Position numbers and translations under genes: made by a program | Source: Naumannella halotolerans | GTDB lineage: Bacteria; Actinomycetota; Actinomycetes; Propionibacteriales; Propionibacteriaceae | Assembly: GCF_004364645.1 (NCBI RefSeq) | Contig: NZ_SOAW01000001.1 | Coordinates: 1,364,001 to 1,428,000 of the forward strand | Reading direction: 5' to 3' | Length of the DNA stretch: 64,000 nt | Notes under the pieces: model-generated | Told to the model about the DNA's origin: nothing | What the model saw: the letters and a program-made list of their open reading frames with translations, nothing else | Database searches by the model: none | Part shown: positions 11,346-21,150 of the stretch, in pieces | Position numbering within the stretch: position 1 is the first letter of the stretch | How the letters are laid out: each line of letters starts with the position of its first letter

Positions 11346-11433
11346 TGCCCGAGGATCGCAGATCCGGGGCTCATCGGTCACGACGCACAGTGGCGCAGGT
11401 TCGCCCCACTGCCCGAGGCCTGTGTTGCAGGTC

Positions 11434-11448
11434 TACGGTGTGCGCATG
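11434..11448 (+). promoter_or_regulatory. -10 box placed for leaderless transcription of the thioesterase gene
   Basis: TACGGT (11434-11439) lies six bases before the ATG at 11446, and no ribosome binding site is visible. Transcription would therefore start at or next to the initiation codon. No clear -35 is seen. Confidence 0.5.
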
Positions 11449-11853
11449 AGCACACAGGACGACGAGGTCATCGAGAGCGAGTTCATGCGGGCCACCGGTC
11501 TGGTGATGACCGAGATCACCGCGACAAAGGTCACCGGGTACGCCGAGCTGGGCCCACGCCAGCACCAGCCCCATGGCATCGTGCACGGCGGGGTGTACTG
11601 CGCGATCATCGAGACCGTGGCCAGCACCGGTGCCTTCACCGCCGTCGCCGATCAGGGCAAGGTCGTGGTCGGCGTGCACAATGCGACCGACTTCCTCCGC
11701 GCGGTCTCCGAGGCCCGGGCGACGGTGGTGGGCGAGCCGCTCTTCCAGGGCCGCACGCAGCAGTTGTGGCAGGTCGTGATCACCAATGACGCGAACAGCA
11801 AGGAACTGGCCCGCGGCCAGGTCCGGCTGGCTGTGATCGACCGGCCGAGCTGA
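11446..11853 (+). CDS. PaaI-family hotdog-fold acyl-CoA thioesterase
   Basis: 135-residue single-domain hotdog protein. QHQPHGIVHGGVYCAIIETVAS matches the PaaI/DUF4442 motif, in which the helix after HGG carries the catalytic acidic residue. Such enzymes hydrolyse aryl- or acyl-CoA thioesters as tetramers. The ATG at 11446 was chosen because the homology begins just after it and a -10 box is placed for leaderless expression. It is divergent from the lipoprotein gene; substrate unknown. Confidence 0.85.
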   Translation: MSTQDDEVIESEFMRATGLVMTEITATKVTGYAELGPRQHQPHGIVHGGVYCAIIETVASTGAFTAVADQGKVVVGVHNATDFLRAVSEARATVVGEPLFQGRTQQLWQVVITNDANSKELARGQVRLAVIDRPS

Positions 11854-11886
11854 CCGATCGGCCGAGCTGACCGACCGACGGGCGGC

Positions 11887-12609
11887 TCAATGTTCGAGCG
11901 CCACCGCCAGGCCGAAGGCGACCAGGACCGAACCGGTCACCGCATCGAAGGCTCGACGCACTCGCCGGCGGGTGAGGAACCGGCGGGCGGCATGCGCACC
12001 GAGCACCAGCAATGCCTGGTAGATCGTCCCAAGCACGGTGGTCGCGGTGGCATAGAACACCAGTGCCAGCACGCCCTGCCCGGGGGTCAGGAACTGCGGC
12101 AGGATCGCCAGGTAGAAGATCAACACCTTCGGGTTGGTCAGATTGCTCAGTGCGCCCTGCAGGAAGCTGCTGCGACTGCCACCGGCACGCAACCGACGCC
12201 GGGTGCGCCGATCGTCGGTCACCGTGCCACCTGTCGTACCGACCGGGTCGCTCGGTACGTCATCCGCCGGACCCGTTACCACGGCTGCCGGATCGGTCGC
12301 GGCGAGTGGTGCGTACCGGCCGCGGATCGCGGCCCGGATCGACAGTGCACCGAGTACCACCAGGTACGCCGCACCGACGTACTTGATCGTCCAGAACAGC
12401 GGGTCGATGGTGACGATCAACGCGCCCAGACCGGCCGCTGCGACCAGTCCCTGGGTCAGGTTCGCCAAGCTGACCCCGGCCACGGTCCACAGCCCCGGTC
12501 TTGGCCCGTGGACCATCGCCTGCTTCAGCACCACCGCGGTGTCCGGGCCCGGTGCCAGCACCAGCACGATCACCACCGAGAGGAAGATCCCCAATGACGC
12601 CCACTCCAT
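11887..12609 (-). CDS. LysE/RhtB-family amino acid exporter
   Basis: 240-residue membrane protein with six predicted helices. The N-terminal LVLAPGPDTAVVLKQAMVHG is the signature GPD segment of the LysE/RhtB superfamily, which exports amino acids such as lysine, threonine or homoserine. A hydrophilic loop of about 45 residues (roughly 95-145) separates helices 3 and 4. The Thr/Lys biosynthesis genes a few kilobases away make an aspartate-family substrate conceivable, but that is inference. Confidence 0.87.
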   Translation of the reverse strand: MEWASLGIFLSVVIVLVLAPGPDTAVVLKQAMVHGPRPGLWTVAGVSLANLTQGLVAAAGLGALIVTIDPLFWTIKYVGAAYLVVLGALSIRAAIRGRYAPLAATDPAAVVTGPADDVPSDPVGTTGGTVTDDRRTRRRLRAGGSRSSFLQGALSNLTNPKVLIFYLAILPQFLTPGQGVLALVFYATATTVLGTIYQALLVLGAHAARRFLTRRRVRRAFDAVTGSVLVAFGLAVALEH

Positions 12610-12947
12610 GATCGAATGGTCTCAGCCGTCCCCCGCCTCCCTGCGAGGGGTCCACGATGCGTCGGCCGGGCCCGGGCGAGGTCCGGACGGCCGCTCCGAG
12701 TCGAGGTCGCCGGCCCGCTGCAGGGAGGTGGGCAACCAGGCGCCAGTGCCGGGCCGTGATCACCCGCACGTCACAAAGGTGGAATCCCGGCGTTACAGCC
12801 CAATCGGCCGATGCCGTCGGCGGTCACGACCCGAAGGAGAAGTTGATGTTCACCGACCGCGGTGATGTCGGCGGGACAGACGAATGCCACCCGGACCGGA
12901 TCGGTTCGGGTGGCATTCGTACTCGGTGGGGCAACACCGGCCACCGG
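12610..12947. other. 338-base non-coding gap between the LysE gene and rraA
   Basis: I find no gene here. The right part holds a strong hairpin listed separately. An AAGGAGAA plus ATG at 12846 opens a plus-strand frame that runs antisense into rraA and has no recognisable product, so I do not call it. Confidence 0.6.
12880..12920 (-). terminator. Hairpin downstream of rraA
   Basis: A 14-base-pair perfect inverted repeat, ACGAATGCCACCCG at 12880-12893 and its complement at 12907-12920, with a 13-base loop that can itself form ACCG/CGGT. It lies 27 bases past the rraA stop. It has no T-run on either strand, so it may act as a Rho-type or RNA-stabilising 3' end rather than as a classical terminator. 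Confidence 0.55.
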
Positions 12948-13415
12948 TCAGGACTCGCCGACGACGATCCCGTCGGCATCGGCCCAGACATGGGCGCCGG
13001 GGGTGAAGACGACATCGCCGATCGTGATCTCGACATCCACCTCGCCTGCACCGTCCTTGGCCGACTTCCGGGGATTGGTCCCCAGGGCCTTCACTCCCAG
13101 ATCCAACTTGCCCAGCTCGACGCTGTCCCGGACGGCACCGTTGATGATCACCCCGGACCAGTCGTTGCGCACCGCGGAGGCACCGATCAGATCACCGACC
13201 AGTGCACTCTCCAGCGAACCACCGCCGTCGACCACCAGCACTGCCCCGTCACCGGGTGTGGCCAGGATCTGCTTGATCAAGGCGTTGTCCCGATGGCAGC
13301 GGATCGTGCGTACCTGTCCGTCGAAGTCGATCTTGCCACCGAGATCGCGGAGCTGAATCGAGACGCTGGCAAGTGAATCGCCGCGCTCGTCCCACAGATC
13401 GGCGGTGGCAACCAT
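12948..13415 (-). CDS. rraA: RraA family protein (RNase E activity regulator-like / HMG aldolase fold)
   Basis: 155 residues. The GVIINGAVRDSVEL motif (G-x-x-R-D) and the C-terminal PGAHVWADADGIVV segment define the RraA/MenG fold. In E. coli the protein binds RNase E and helicases; related enzymes are 4-hydroxy-4-methyl-2-oxoglutarate aldolases, and the two are not separable by these motifs. The ATG at 13415 is two bases after the rho stop, with AGGAG in the end of rho. It is therefore co-transcribed with rho, which fits an RNA-metabolism role. Confidence 0.85.
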   Translation of the reverse strand: MVATADLWDERGDSLASVSIQLRDLGGKIDFDGQVRTIRCHRDNALIKQILATPGDGAVLVVDGGGSLESALVGDLIGASAVRNDWSGVIINGAVRDSVELGKLDLGVKALGTNPRKSAKDGAGEVDVEITIGDVVFTPGAHVWADADGIVVGES

Positions 13416-13417
13416 GA

Positions 13418-15595
13418 TCAGTTCTCCTGGCTCGGCGTCGTCTTCTGGATCTGCAACAAGAACTCGGTGTTGCTCTGGGTCTTCTTCATCCGGTTCAACA
13501 AGGTCTCCAGGGCCTGTTGTCCGTCGAGTCCACTGAGCACCCGGCGAAGCTTCCACATCACCTGCAGTTCGTCACGGGCCAGCAGCAGTTCCTCCCGACG
13601 GGTGCTGGAGGCATCCACGTCGATCGCCGGGAAGATCCGCTTGTCGGCGAACTCACGGCGCAACCGCAGCTCCATGTTGCCGGTTCCCTTGAACTCCTCG
13701 AAGATCACCTCGTCCATCCGGGAGCCACTGTCCACCAGCGCGGTGGCGAGAATGGTCAGTGAACCGCCGTTCTCGATGTTGCGCGCAGCACCGAAGAACT
13801 TCTTCGGCGGGTAGAGCGCTGCCGAGTCCACGCCACCGGACAGGATCCGGCCCGATGCCGGTGCCGCCAGGTTGTAGGCCCGGCCCAGGCGGGTGATGCC
13901 GTCGAGCAGCACGACCACATCGTGTCCGAGCTCGACCAGACGCTTCGCTCGTTCGATGGCGAGCTCGGCGACCGTGGTGTGGTCACCGGCCGGCCGGTCG
14001 AAGGTGGAGGAGATCACTTCACCGGTGACGGTCCGCTCGAAGTCGGTGACCTCCTCGGGACGTTCGTCGACCAGCACCACCATCAGGTGCACCTCGGGGT
14101 TGTTGGTCGTGATCGCATTGGCGATGTTCTGCATCACCATCGTCTTGCCGGCCTTGGCCGGTGAGTTGATCAAGCCACGCTGCCCCTTGCCGATCGGCGA
14201 GACCAGATCGATGATCCGTCCGGTCATGTTCGTCGGCGTGGTCTCCAGCCGCAGACGCTCCTGCGGGTAGAGCGGGGTCAGCTTGGCGAACTCCGGCCGG
14301 TTCTTCGCCTTCTCCGGGTCATCTCCGTTGATCGAATCGATCTTGACCAGCGGATTGAACTTCTCCTTCCGCTCCCCGTCGCGGGGTTCGCGGATCGCGC
14401 CGGTCACCACATCGCCCTTGCGCAGACCGTACTTGCGCACCATCGACAACGAGACGTAGGCGTCGTTGGAACCGGGCAGGTAGCCACTGGTACGGACGAA
14501 GGCGTAGTTGTCCAGCACGTCGAGGATGCCGGAGATCTGCAGCAGGACGTCGTCCTCACTGATCACCGGTTCGACGTCGAGCCGGTCCATCCCGCCGCTG
14601 CGGCCGCGCCGGTTCTGCCGGTCGCGGTTGCGACGACGGCGTCCGCGACGACCGCCGTCATCGTCACCGTCGCGGTTGTTCCGGTCGTTGTCGTTGTTGT
14701 TCCCGCGGTCGTTGCGGTCGTTCCGATTGTTGTTGCCGCGATCGTTGCGCTCGTCACGATTGTTGTCGTCACGATTGCGATTGCGGTCACGTCGCGAGCC
14801 CCGGTCGTCGCCATCGGAGTTGCGATTGCGGTCGTTGCCCCGGTTGTCCCGCTCGGCGATCTCGCGTACCAGATCGTCGGGATTCGGCGCCTCGGAACCG
14901 TTGCCCTCGCGTCCGTTGCGGGATTCGGAGTCCGATTCCCCGCGGGTGCGATCGTCGTTGCGGTTCTCGCCCCGGTTGTCGTTGCCACGCCGGTTGCGCC
15001 CGCGCCCCCGTCCGTTGTCGCCATCGTTGCGATCGCCCCGACCGTTGTCGCCCTCGTTGCGATCGCCGCGAGCGTTGTCGTTGCGGTCGTCACGACCGTT
15101 GTGGTTGCGGTCGGCATTGTGCTCGCGGTCGGCATTGTGCTCGCGGTCGGCATTGTGGTTGCGGTCGGTACGAGCGCTCGGGCTCTCCTCACCGGCCTGG
15201 TCCTGCGACGCCTTCGGCTCGGCGTCACCGCGGCGACTCGCACGCTCGATGGCCACTCTCCGCGCCTCCTCGGCGCGGGCATCGGCATCGGGTAGCGCGG
15301 GCTGGGTCTCGGCACGGCGGTCGGCACCCGACTGCTTACCGGCCGAGTCCTCCGCGGGTCGGTTCTCGACGGGCCGCTCGGCGCTTCGACCGGCACCGCC
15401 GGTCGATCCCGGCTGCCCGGACTGAGCTGCTCGGATCGCCGTGATCAGGTCACCCTTGCGCATGGCGGCGGCGCCCTTCAGGCCCAACTGGGAGGCGAGC
15501 TTCTTCAGTTCGGGGAGCACCATGGCTTCCAGACCCGAACCCTTGCGCCGTCGACCAGGTTCCGTGACGCTCGTCGTCTCGGTGGTGTCCGTCAC
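13418..15595 (-). CDS. rho: Transcription termination factor Rho with large N-terminal insertion
   Basis: Hexameric RNA-dependent ATPase, 725 residues against 419 in E. coli. The N-terminal helix bundle (PELKKLASQLGLKGAAAMRK, about 28-60) is split from the RNA-binding cold-shock domain (about 330-400) by roughly 240 residues rich in Arg, Asn, Asp and Gly, including repeats of ADREHN. The motor domain has Walker A SPAKAGKT at about 478-485 and the secondary RNA-binding Q/R loops. Long Arg-rich insertions are known in actinobacterial Rho. The GTG at 15595, preceded by GAAGGA, was chosen because upstream frames look like leader. rraA follows. Confidence 0.95.
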   Translation of the reverse strand: MTDTTETTSVTEPGRRRKGSGLEAMVLPELKKLASQLGLKGAAAMRKGDLITAIRAAQSGQPGSTGGAGRSAERPVENRPAEDSAGKQSGADRRAETQPALPDADARAEEARRVAIERASRRGDAEPKASQDQAGEESPSARTDRNHNADREHNADREHNADRNHNGRDDRNDNARGDRNEGDNGRGDRNDGDNGRGRGRNRRGNDNRGENRNDDRTRGESDSESRNGREGNGSEAPNPDDLVREIAERDNRGNDRNRNSDGDDRGSRRDRNRNRDDNNRDERNDRGNNNRNDRNDRGNNNDNDRNNRDGDDDGGRRGRRRRNRDRQNRRGRSGGMDRLDVEPVISEDDVLLQISGILDVLDNYAFVRTSGYLPGSNDAYVSLSMVRKYGLRKGDVVTGAIREPRDGERKEKFNPLVKIDSINGDDPEKAKNRPEFAKLTPLYPQERLRLETTPTNMTGRIIDLVSPIGKGQRGLINSPAKAGKTMVMQNIANAITTNNPEVHLMVVLVDERPEEVTDFERTVTGEVISSTFDRPAGDHTTVAELAIERAKRLVELGHDVVVLLDGITRLGRAYNLAAPASGRILSGGVDSAALYPPKKFFGAARNIENGGSLTILATALVDSGSRMDEVIFEEFKGTGNMELRLRREFADKRIFPAIDVDASSTRREELLLARDELQVMWKLRRVLSGLDGQQALETLLNRMKKTQSNTEFLLQIQKTTPSQEN
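15107..15160 (-). repeat. Three 18-base units inside the rho insertion
   Basis: Three near-perfect tandem copies of an 18-base unit (gcggtcggcattgtgctc on the plus strand) encode ADREHN-type hexapeptides within the disordered Rho insertion. The period is a multiple of three, so length changes keep the frame. Confidence 0.85.
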
Positions 15596-15876
15596 ATGTC
15601 CTTCTTTCTCTTGGCCCAGACGGGGCCTTGACGTTTCTGCGGAGTTTGGACTGAGATTCCGCTGCCAAGCCAGCCCGACGGCAGAGCCGTCAAAAAATGG
15701 TGTCAGTGGCGTTGGGGTGCGATTAGCACTTCCTGCCGCGCCCGCTTGACCGAGGCGCACCGTGGTGAATCCACCACTCGTGGACCAAGGTTAGCACCGG
15801 GGTGGGCACAGCCCGCAAGGGCGACGATCCGGCGTGTCCGCCCAGCCGGGAAACCGGCACCGGACGGTCCACCGGA
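15596..15876 (-). promoter_or_regulatory. rho leader region with two small hairpins
   Basis: The 281 bases between thrB and rho hold no gene. Two perfect hairpins are seen: GTGGTG/CACCAC at 15762-15777, and GACGGC/GCCGTC near 15683-15697, which is preceded on the minus strand by six Ts (TTTTTTGACGGC). A long leader would suit autoregulation of rho, known in other bacteria. No promoter is assigned with confidence. Confidence 0.35.
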
Positions 15877-16797
15877 TCAGCCTCGGTGCGCGGGCGCGAA
15901 TTCCACCCGGGCACCACCGGCCGGCCGCAGCCGGCGCATCCGGAACCCGAGCGCCTCATCCAACCCCGAAAGGTCCGCCGGCGTCCCCAGCACCACCACG
16001 GTCGGCCCGGCACCGGAGATCACCGCGGCATGTCCGGCATTGCGCAGCCGATCCAGCAGCGCTGCCGAGGCAGGCATCAGCGGCGCCCGGTACGGCTGGT
16101 GCAACCAGTCCTGGGTGCCGGCGAGCAGGTCCTGCGGCGAGTGCTGCAGGGCGTGTACCAGCAGTGCTGCACAGGCGACCGAGGCACTGGCGTCGGGATG
16201 CGGCACCGTCGGCGGCAGCGCTCCCCGGGCCGCCCGGGTGGCGACCGCACCATCGGGAATGAACGCCAATCCCATCAACCGCTCGTCCAGCGGCAGCCGT
16301 ACCACGCGGTCCTCACCGGGGACGACCAGCGTCAGCCCGCCCAGCAGGGCCGGTGCGGCGTTGTCCAGATGCCCCTCGGCTGCCCGGGCCCGGCGCAGCA
16401 GCCAACGCTCGTCCACCGGGCGACCCGGGCGGGCCCAGGTCCAGGCGGCCATCAGACCGGTGACCACCGCCGCCGCCGAGGAGCCGAGACCACGCCCGTG
16501 CGGAATCCGGTTCACTGCGCTCAGCCGTATCCCGTCCGGCACCGGCGAGCCGAGATCGGCCAGCCCGCTGAGCAGCGTGGCGATCACCAGATGCCGCCGG
16601 CCCTCGGGTACCCGGCCGGCACCCTCACCGGTGACCGACACGGCGAATTCGTCGGCGACCTCCAGCCGTACCTCGTCGACCAGATCCCAGGCCAGGCCCA
16701 GGGCATCGAAACCGGGGCCGAGGTTCGCGCTGGTGGCCGGCACCGTGACCGCCAGCGCCGGGAAGGCGGTCGGTCCCGGTACGGACGGAACGCTCAA
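15877..16797 (-). CDS. thrB: Homoserine kinase
   Basis: Phosphorylates homoserine for threonine synthesis; 306 residues, GHMP kinase fold. [18 protein letters not shown] (about 20-37) and the ATP-binding [17 protein letters not shown] (about 97-113) are the family motifs. The only start upstream of the conserved region is a TTG at 16797 overlapping the thrC stop (TTGA, 16794-16797), so translation probably depends on reinitiation after thrC. Confidence 0.93.
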   Translation of the reverse strand: MSVPSVPGPTAFPALAVTVPATSANLGPGFDALGLAWDLVDEVRLEVADEFAVSVTGEGAGRVPEGRRHLVIATLLSGLADLGSPVPDGIRLSAVNRIPHGRGLGSSAAAVVTGLMAAWTWARPGRPVDERWLLRRARAAEGHLDNAAPALLGGLTLVVPGEDRVVRLPLDERLMGLAFIPDGAVATRAARGALPPTVPHPDASASVACAALLVHALQHSPQDLLAGTQDWLHQPYRAPLMPASAALLDRLRNAGHAAVISGAGPTVVVLGTPADLSGLDEALGFRMRRLRPAGGARVEFAPAHRG

Positions 16798-17876
16798 CTC
16801 TCCAACCCCAACCAGCGAGCCACCTCGGCGGCCTCGGCCGGCAACACATCGGGGTCGACGCTACGGTCGCGCATCGCGGTGTCGACATCCTTCAACCCGT
16901 TGCCGGTGCAGGTGACCGCGATCCGCAGCCCCGACGGCAGGTCGCCGGCGCGATGGGCGGCCAACAGTCCGGCGACCCCGCTGGCCGAGGCCGGCTCGAC
17001 GAAGATCCCCTCCCAGGCCGCCAACACCGACTGTGCCTCCAGGATCTGATCGTCGGTGACCGCGCCGAACCGGCCCTCGGAGTCGGCGACCGCGGCCTTC
17101 GCCAGATCGGCCGAGGCGGGGTTGCCGATCCGGATGGCGGTGGCCACCGTCTCGGGATTCAGCACCGGATGCCCGTGCACCAGCGGCGCGGCCCCGGAGG
17201 CCTGGAATCCCCACATCTGCGGCAATCGGGTGGCCAGGCCATCGGTGTGGTACTCGCGGTAGCCCATCCAGTAGGCGGAGATGTTGCCGGCATTGCCGAC
17301 CGGCAGCACATGCAGGTCCGGGGCGTCACCGAGGGCGTCGACGATCTCGAAGGCGGCGGTCTTCTGCCCCTGCAACCGGTCCGGGTTCACCGAGTTCACC
17401 AAGGCGACCGGGTAGTTCTCCGACAACTTCCGGGCCACCTCGAGGGCGTTGTCGAAGTTGCCGTCCAATTGCACGATCCGGGCACCGTAGACGACGGCCT
17501 GGGCGAGCTTGCCGGTGGCGATCTTGCCGGCGGGCAGCAGCACCAGGGCCTTCATCCCGGCCTTCGCGGCGTAGGCCGCGGCCGAGGCCGAGGTGTTGCC
17601 GGTGGAGGCACAGGCCACGGTGGTGGCTCCCTCGGCGAGGGCCCGGCTGATCGCCACGGTCATCCCCCGGTCCTTGAACGAGCCGCTGGGATTGGCCCCC
17701 TCGACCTTGATCCAGACCTCACACCCCAGATGCGCCGACAGCTTCTCGGCGTGCACCAGGGGCGTCGATCCCTCACCGAGACTGACCACCGGGTCGTTCG
17801 GGGCCAGCGGCAGCCGATCGGCGTACCGGGCGATCAACCCGGCCGTGGCCGGGCCGGAAACCTGCTCTGCGCTCAT
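16794..17876 (-). CDS. thrC: Threonine synthase
   Basis: PLP enzyme converting O-phosphohomoserine to threonine; 360 residues, the short actinobacterial/plant-like type. The cofactor lysine is in [11 protein letters not shown] (about residue 68), the phosphate-binding loop is in the [10 protein letters not shown] segment, and [15 protein letters not shown] is the substrate-facing motif. ATG start at 17876. It lies between hom and thrB in the hom-thrC-thrB operon. Confidence 0.96.
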   Translation of the reverse strand: MSAEQVSGPATAGLIARYADRLPLAPNDPVVSLGEGSTPLVHAEKLSAHLGCEVWIKVEGANPSGSFKDRGMTVAISRALAEGATTVACASTGNTSASAAAYAAKAGMKALVLLPAGKIATGKLAQAVVYGARIVQLDGNFDNALEVARKLSENYPVALVNSVNPDRLQGQKTAAFEIVDALGDAPDLHVLPVGNAGNISAYWMGYREYHTDGLATRLPQMWGFQASGAAPLVHGHPVLNPETVATAIRIGNPASADLAKAAVADSEGRFGAVTDDQILEAQSVLAAWEGIFVEPASASGVAGLLAAHRAGDLPSGLRIAVTCTGNGLKDVDTAMRDRSVDPDVLPAEAAEVARWLGLES

Positions 17877-17937
17877 TGCGCTGCGCTCCTGTTCTCTGCC
17901 TGTCCGCCAGGCATCGTGGTTGGTCGGGCGACGGGAC

Positions 17938-19320
17938 TCACAAGCCCTCGACGCGCATCACGCTCAACACCTCGTGCACGGCCGGCAACTCGTCCAGGGC
18001 GCGGACACAGGCGGCCAGCGCGGCGTCCTTGGCCGGATGGGTGACGACCACCAACCGGGCCTCACCGTCCTCGCCGGGGCTGGCCACCTGCCGCAGGGTC
18101 TGTACCGACACCTCGTGCTCGGCGAAGCACTGGGCGATCGCTGCCAGCACACCGGCACGGTCGTCGACCTCCAAGCTCAGGTGGTAGCGGGTGACCACCT
18201 CCCCGATGCTGTGCACCGGCCGCTGGGCATACGTCGACTCCCCCGGCCCGCGGGTGTGCCGGGTGCGGTTCCGGGCCACGGTGACCAGGTCACCGAGGAC
18301 TGCTGATGCGGTCGGGCTGCCACCGGCACCGGGGCCGTAGAACATCAGCCGGCCGGCTGCCTTGGACTCGACGAAGACGGCGTTGTAGGCGCCGCCGACC
18401 GAAGCCAGGGGGTGATCCTCGGGAATCATCGCCGGGTGCACCCGGGCGTTGATCGTGGCCTCGGCTCCCTCACCGGACAGCTCGCAGATCGCCAGCAGTT
18501 TCACCACACAGCCCATGGCCTTGGCCGAGGCGATGTCGCTGCGGGTGATCTCGGTGATCCCCTCCCGATGCACCTCGACCCCCCGGACGCGGCTGTGGAA
18601 GGCCAGTCCGGCCAGGATGGCGGCCTTGGCGGCGGCATCGAACCCTTCCACATCGGCGGTGGGATCGGCTTCGGCATAGCCCAGGGCCTGGGCCTCGGCG
18701 AGCGCATCGGCGTACCCGGTGCCCTGTCCGTGCATCTTGTCCAAGATGAAGTTCGTGGTCCCGTTGACGATGCCCATCACCGCGGTGATCTCGTCACCGA
18801 CCAAGGACTCGCGCAGCGGCCGGATGATCGGGATCGCACCGGCGACGGCGGCCTCGAAGTACAGGTCGACCCCGGCCGCCTCGGCCGCGCTGAACAGATC
18901 GGTACCGGCCTCGGCCAGCAGCGCCTTGTTCGCGGTGACCACCGATGCCCCGTGCTCCATGGCGGTGAGGATCAGTGACTTCGCCGGTTCGATACCGCCG
19001 ATCACCTCGATCACCAGATCCACGTCGCCCCGCCGGACCAGTGCCTCGGTGTCGGTGGTGAACAGCGCGGAGTCGATCCCGGGCCGTTCGACACCGGCCC
19101 GGCGTACCCCGATGCCGACCAGTTCCAGCGGCCGTCCGATCCGGGCGGTGAAGTCGTCGGCGGAGTCGACCAGCATCCGCGCGACCTCCGAGCCCACGAC
19201 ACCGCAACCCAGCAGCGCCACCTTCAGCGGCTGCTCGGTCGGCGGGGTCGCCCCGTCGGCGGCCGGACCGGCCACCGGTACGGCATCGGGTCCTGCGGGC
19301 GATTGTGCGGTCTCGGTCAT
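17938..19320 (-). CDS. hom: Homoserine dehydrogenase with C-terminal ACT domain
   Basis: NAD(P)-dependent reduction of aspartate semialdehyde to homoserine; 460 residues. A Rossmann motif [15 protein letters not shown] lies near residue 35, and the catalytic domain holds [14 protein letters not shown] and the active-site lysine region. The C-terminal ACT domain (about 380-455) suggests feedback inhibition by threonine. The ATG at 19320 has GGGAG upstream; a TTG-started extension to 19398 touching lysA is less likely. Confidence 0.95.
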   Translation of the reverse strand: MTETAQSPAGPDAVPVAGPAADGATPPTEQPLKVALLGCGVVGSEVARMLVDSADDFTARIGRPLELVGIGVRRAGVERPGIDSALFTTDTEALVRRGDVDLVIEVIGGIEPAKSLILTAMEHGASVVTANKALLAEAGTDLFSAAEAAGVDLYFEAAVAGAIPIIRPLRESLVGDEITAVMGIVNGTTNFILDKMHGQGTGYADALAEAQALGYAEADPTADVEGFDAAAKAAILAGLAFHSRVRGVEVHREGITEITRSDIASAKAMGCVVKLLAICELSGEGAEATINARVHPAMIPEDHPLASVGGAYNAVFVESKAAGRLMFYGPGAGGSPTASAVLGDLVTVARNRTRHTRGPGESTYAQRPVHSIGEVVTRYHLSLEVDDRAGVLAAIAQCFAEHEVSVQTLRQVASPGEDGEARLVVVTHPAKDAALAACVRALDELPAVHEVLSVMRVEGL

Positions 19321-19394
19321 CGACCAACTCCCAGCTCGGCGTCCAACATCGTCTTCATCTCCATCGGCGATCCCTCGCGATCGGTCGCCATCGC

Positions 19395-20795
19395 TCAACC
19401 CATGTCCAGGGCCAACAGGTCATCGACGGTCTCGCGCCGCAGCAGGGTACGCCATCGACCGTCGGCGACCGCGACCACCGGCGGACGCGGTACGTGGTTG
19501 TAGTTGCTCGCCATCGACCGTGCATACGCCCCGGCCCCCGGTACGGCGATCAGGTCACCGGGGGCGATGTCACCGGGGAGGAACTCGTCGCGGACCACGA
19601 TGTCACCGGATTCGCAGTGCTTGCCCACCACCCGGCACAGCACCGGTGCGGCGTCACTGGCCCGGTTGGCCACGGTGGCCGAGTACTCCGCGGCGTACAG
19701 CGCGGTACGGATGTTGTCGCTCATCCCGCCGTCGACCGAGACATAGGTACGCACCCCGCCACCGGCCAGGACCACGGGTTTCACCGTGCCTACCTCGTAC
19801 AACATCAGCGCCGCCGGCCCACTGATCGCCCGGCCGGGTTCGATCGACAGCTCCGGACGGGGAAGCCCGGTGCTGCGGCACTCGGCCTCGACCATCGCAT
19901 TCAGGTGTTCGGCCAGTTCGACGGTCGGCCGCGGATCGTCCAGGGTCGTGTAGGCGATGCCGAAACCGCCGCCGAGGTCGAGTTCGGGCAGGATCTGCCC
20001 GGTGCGTTCGGCGATCGCTGCCAGCAGGCCGATGGTGCGGCGCACCGCGACCTCGAAACCGGCGGTCTCGAAGATCTGTGAACCGATGTGGGAGTGGATC
20101 CCGCGCAGGTCGATGCCCGGCGCCCCCAGACACTCCTCCACCGCACGCATGGCATCACCGGTGACGATGGAGAATCCGAACTTCTGGTCCTCGTGGGCGG
20201 TGGCGATGTACTCGTGGGTGTGTGCCTCCACGCCGGCGGTCACCCGTACCAGCACCGGTGCCTGCACCCCGCGGGCGGCAGCGAGTTCGGCCAGCCGGGC
20301 GATCTCGATGAAGGAGTCGACGATGATCCTCCCGACCCCGGCCTCCAGTGCGGCCTGCAGTTCGGCCAGGGACTTGTTGTTGCCGTGGAAACCGATCCGC
20401 GCGGGGTCGATCCCGGCGGCCAGGGCCACTGCCAGCTCGCCACCGGTGCAGACGTCGAGGTAGAGCCCCTCCTCGACCACCCAACGCGCCACATCCTTGC
20501 TCAGGAAGGACTTTCCGGCGTAGTAGACCCGCCAACCGGCGAACGCCTCGGCGAAGCCGCGGGCCCGTTCGCGCAGATCGGCCTCGTCGAAGACGTAGGC
20601 CGGCGTACCCACCTCGGCGGCCAGTGCGGTGACCGGCACCCCGGCCACTTCGAGTTCGCCGTCCGGGCGTCGGCGTACCCCCGAACTCCACAGGCCGTCG
20701 ACCAGGGCATTGACGTCGGTCGGCCGGCGCAACCAGCCCGGTCCGGAGACCGAGACATCGGCGTGGATCGCGCCCGCGACGTGCGTGTGACTCAT
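19395..20795 (-). CDS. lysA: Diaminopimelate decarboxylase
   Basis: PLP enzyme (fold III) making lysine from meso-diaminopimelate; 466 residues. The PLP lysine is in YYAGKSFLSKD (about 104-114), the glycine-rich phosphate site is ELDLGGGFGIAYT, and the second active-site segment is GKHCESGDIV. The first 35 residues are an extension. The ATG at 20795 was preferred over an earlier in-frame codon because homology starts just after it. It precedes hom, as in other actinobacteria. Confidence 0.95.
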   Translation of the reverse strand: MSHTHVAGAIHADVSVSGPGWLRRPTDVNALVDGLWSSGVRRRPDGELEVAGVPVTALAAEVGTPAYVFDEADLRERARGFAEAFAGWRVYYAGKSFLSKDVARWVVEEGLYLDVCTGGELAVALAAGIDPARIGFHGNNKSLAELQAALEAGVGRIIVDSFIEIARLAELAAARGVQAPVLVRVTAGVEAHTHEYIATAHEDQKFGFSIVTGDAMRAVEECLGAPGIDLRGIHSHIGSQIFETAGFEVAVRRTIGLLAAIAERTGQILPELDLGGGFGIAYTTLDDPRPTVELAEHLNAMVEAECRSTGLPRPELSIEPGRAISGPAALMLYEVGTVKPVVLAGGGVRTYVSVDGGMSDNIRTALYAAEYSATVANRASDAAPVLCRVVGKHCESGDIVVRDEFLPGDIAPGDLIAVPGAGAYARSMASNYNHVPRPPVVAVADGRWRTLLRRETVDDLLALDMG

Positions 20796-20952
20796 GGGGC
20801 ACGATGCTACAAAGACCAGCCGCCGGGACGCACCGGATCGTCTGTGATGAGACTGCTGCACCGGCCTCGGCCTCGGCGATGCGACGGAACCGCAGAACCT
20901 TGCTACTGTGTTCCTCGCGCCGGACACCGGTCACCGACTTTCGGTGGCCGCG

Positions 20953-21024
20953 GCCCCCGTAGCTCAGGGGATAGAGCACCGCCCTCCGGAGGCGGGAGCG
21001 CAGGTTCGAATCCTGCCGGGGGCG
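20953..21024 (+). tRNA. tRNA-Arg (anticodon CCG)
   Basis: A full cloverleaf is visible: acceptor GCCCCCG/CGGGGGC, D stem GCTC/GAGC, anticodon stem CCGCC/GGCGG with loop CTCCGGA, and T arm GCAGG-TTCGAAT-CCTGC. The anticodon is CCG, reading CGG arginine codons, which are common in these genes. CCA is not encoded. A tRNA-Arg beside lysA (and usually argS) is a frequent actinobacterial arrangement. Confidence 0.96.
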
Positions 21025-21150
21025 CAAACATCACCGACGGTGGCTCGTCGATCGGTGCGAGATCGGCTGACATAGTCGGCTTCGGACCCGGTCCGAAGTC
21101 CTCGGGCCACCGGCCACCCCAGAACCTCCGCCAGCCGTGGGAACCATGCG

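Noticed and set aside
12846-13376. Plus-strand gene starting at the ATG at 12846 behind AAGGAGAA
   Set aside because: Despite a good ribosome site the frame runs antisense through rraA and its translation resembles no protein; probably chance.
21025-21150. A gene or RNA between tRNA-Arg and the GT87 gene
   Set aside because: 126 bases with no supported frame and no clear structure.
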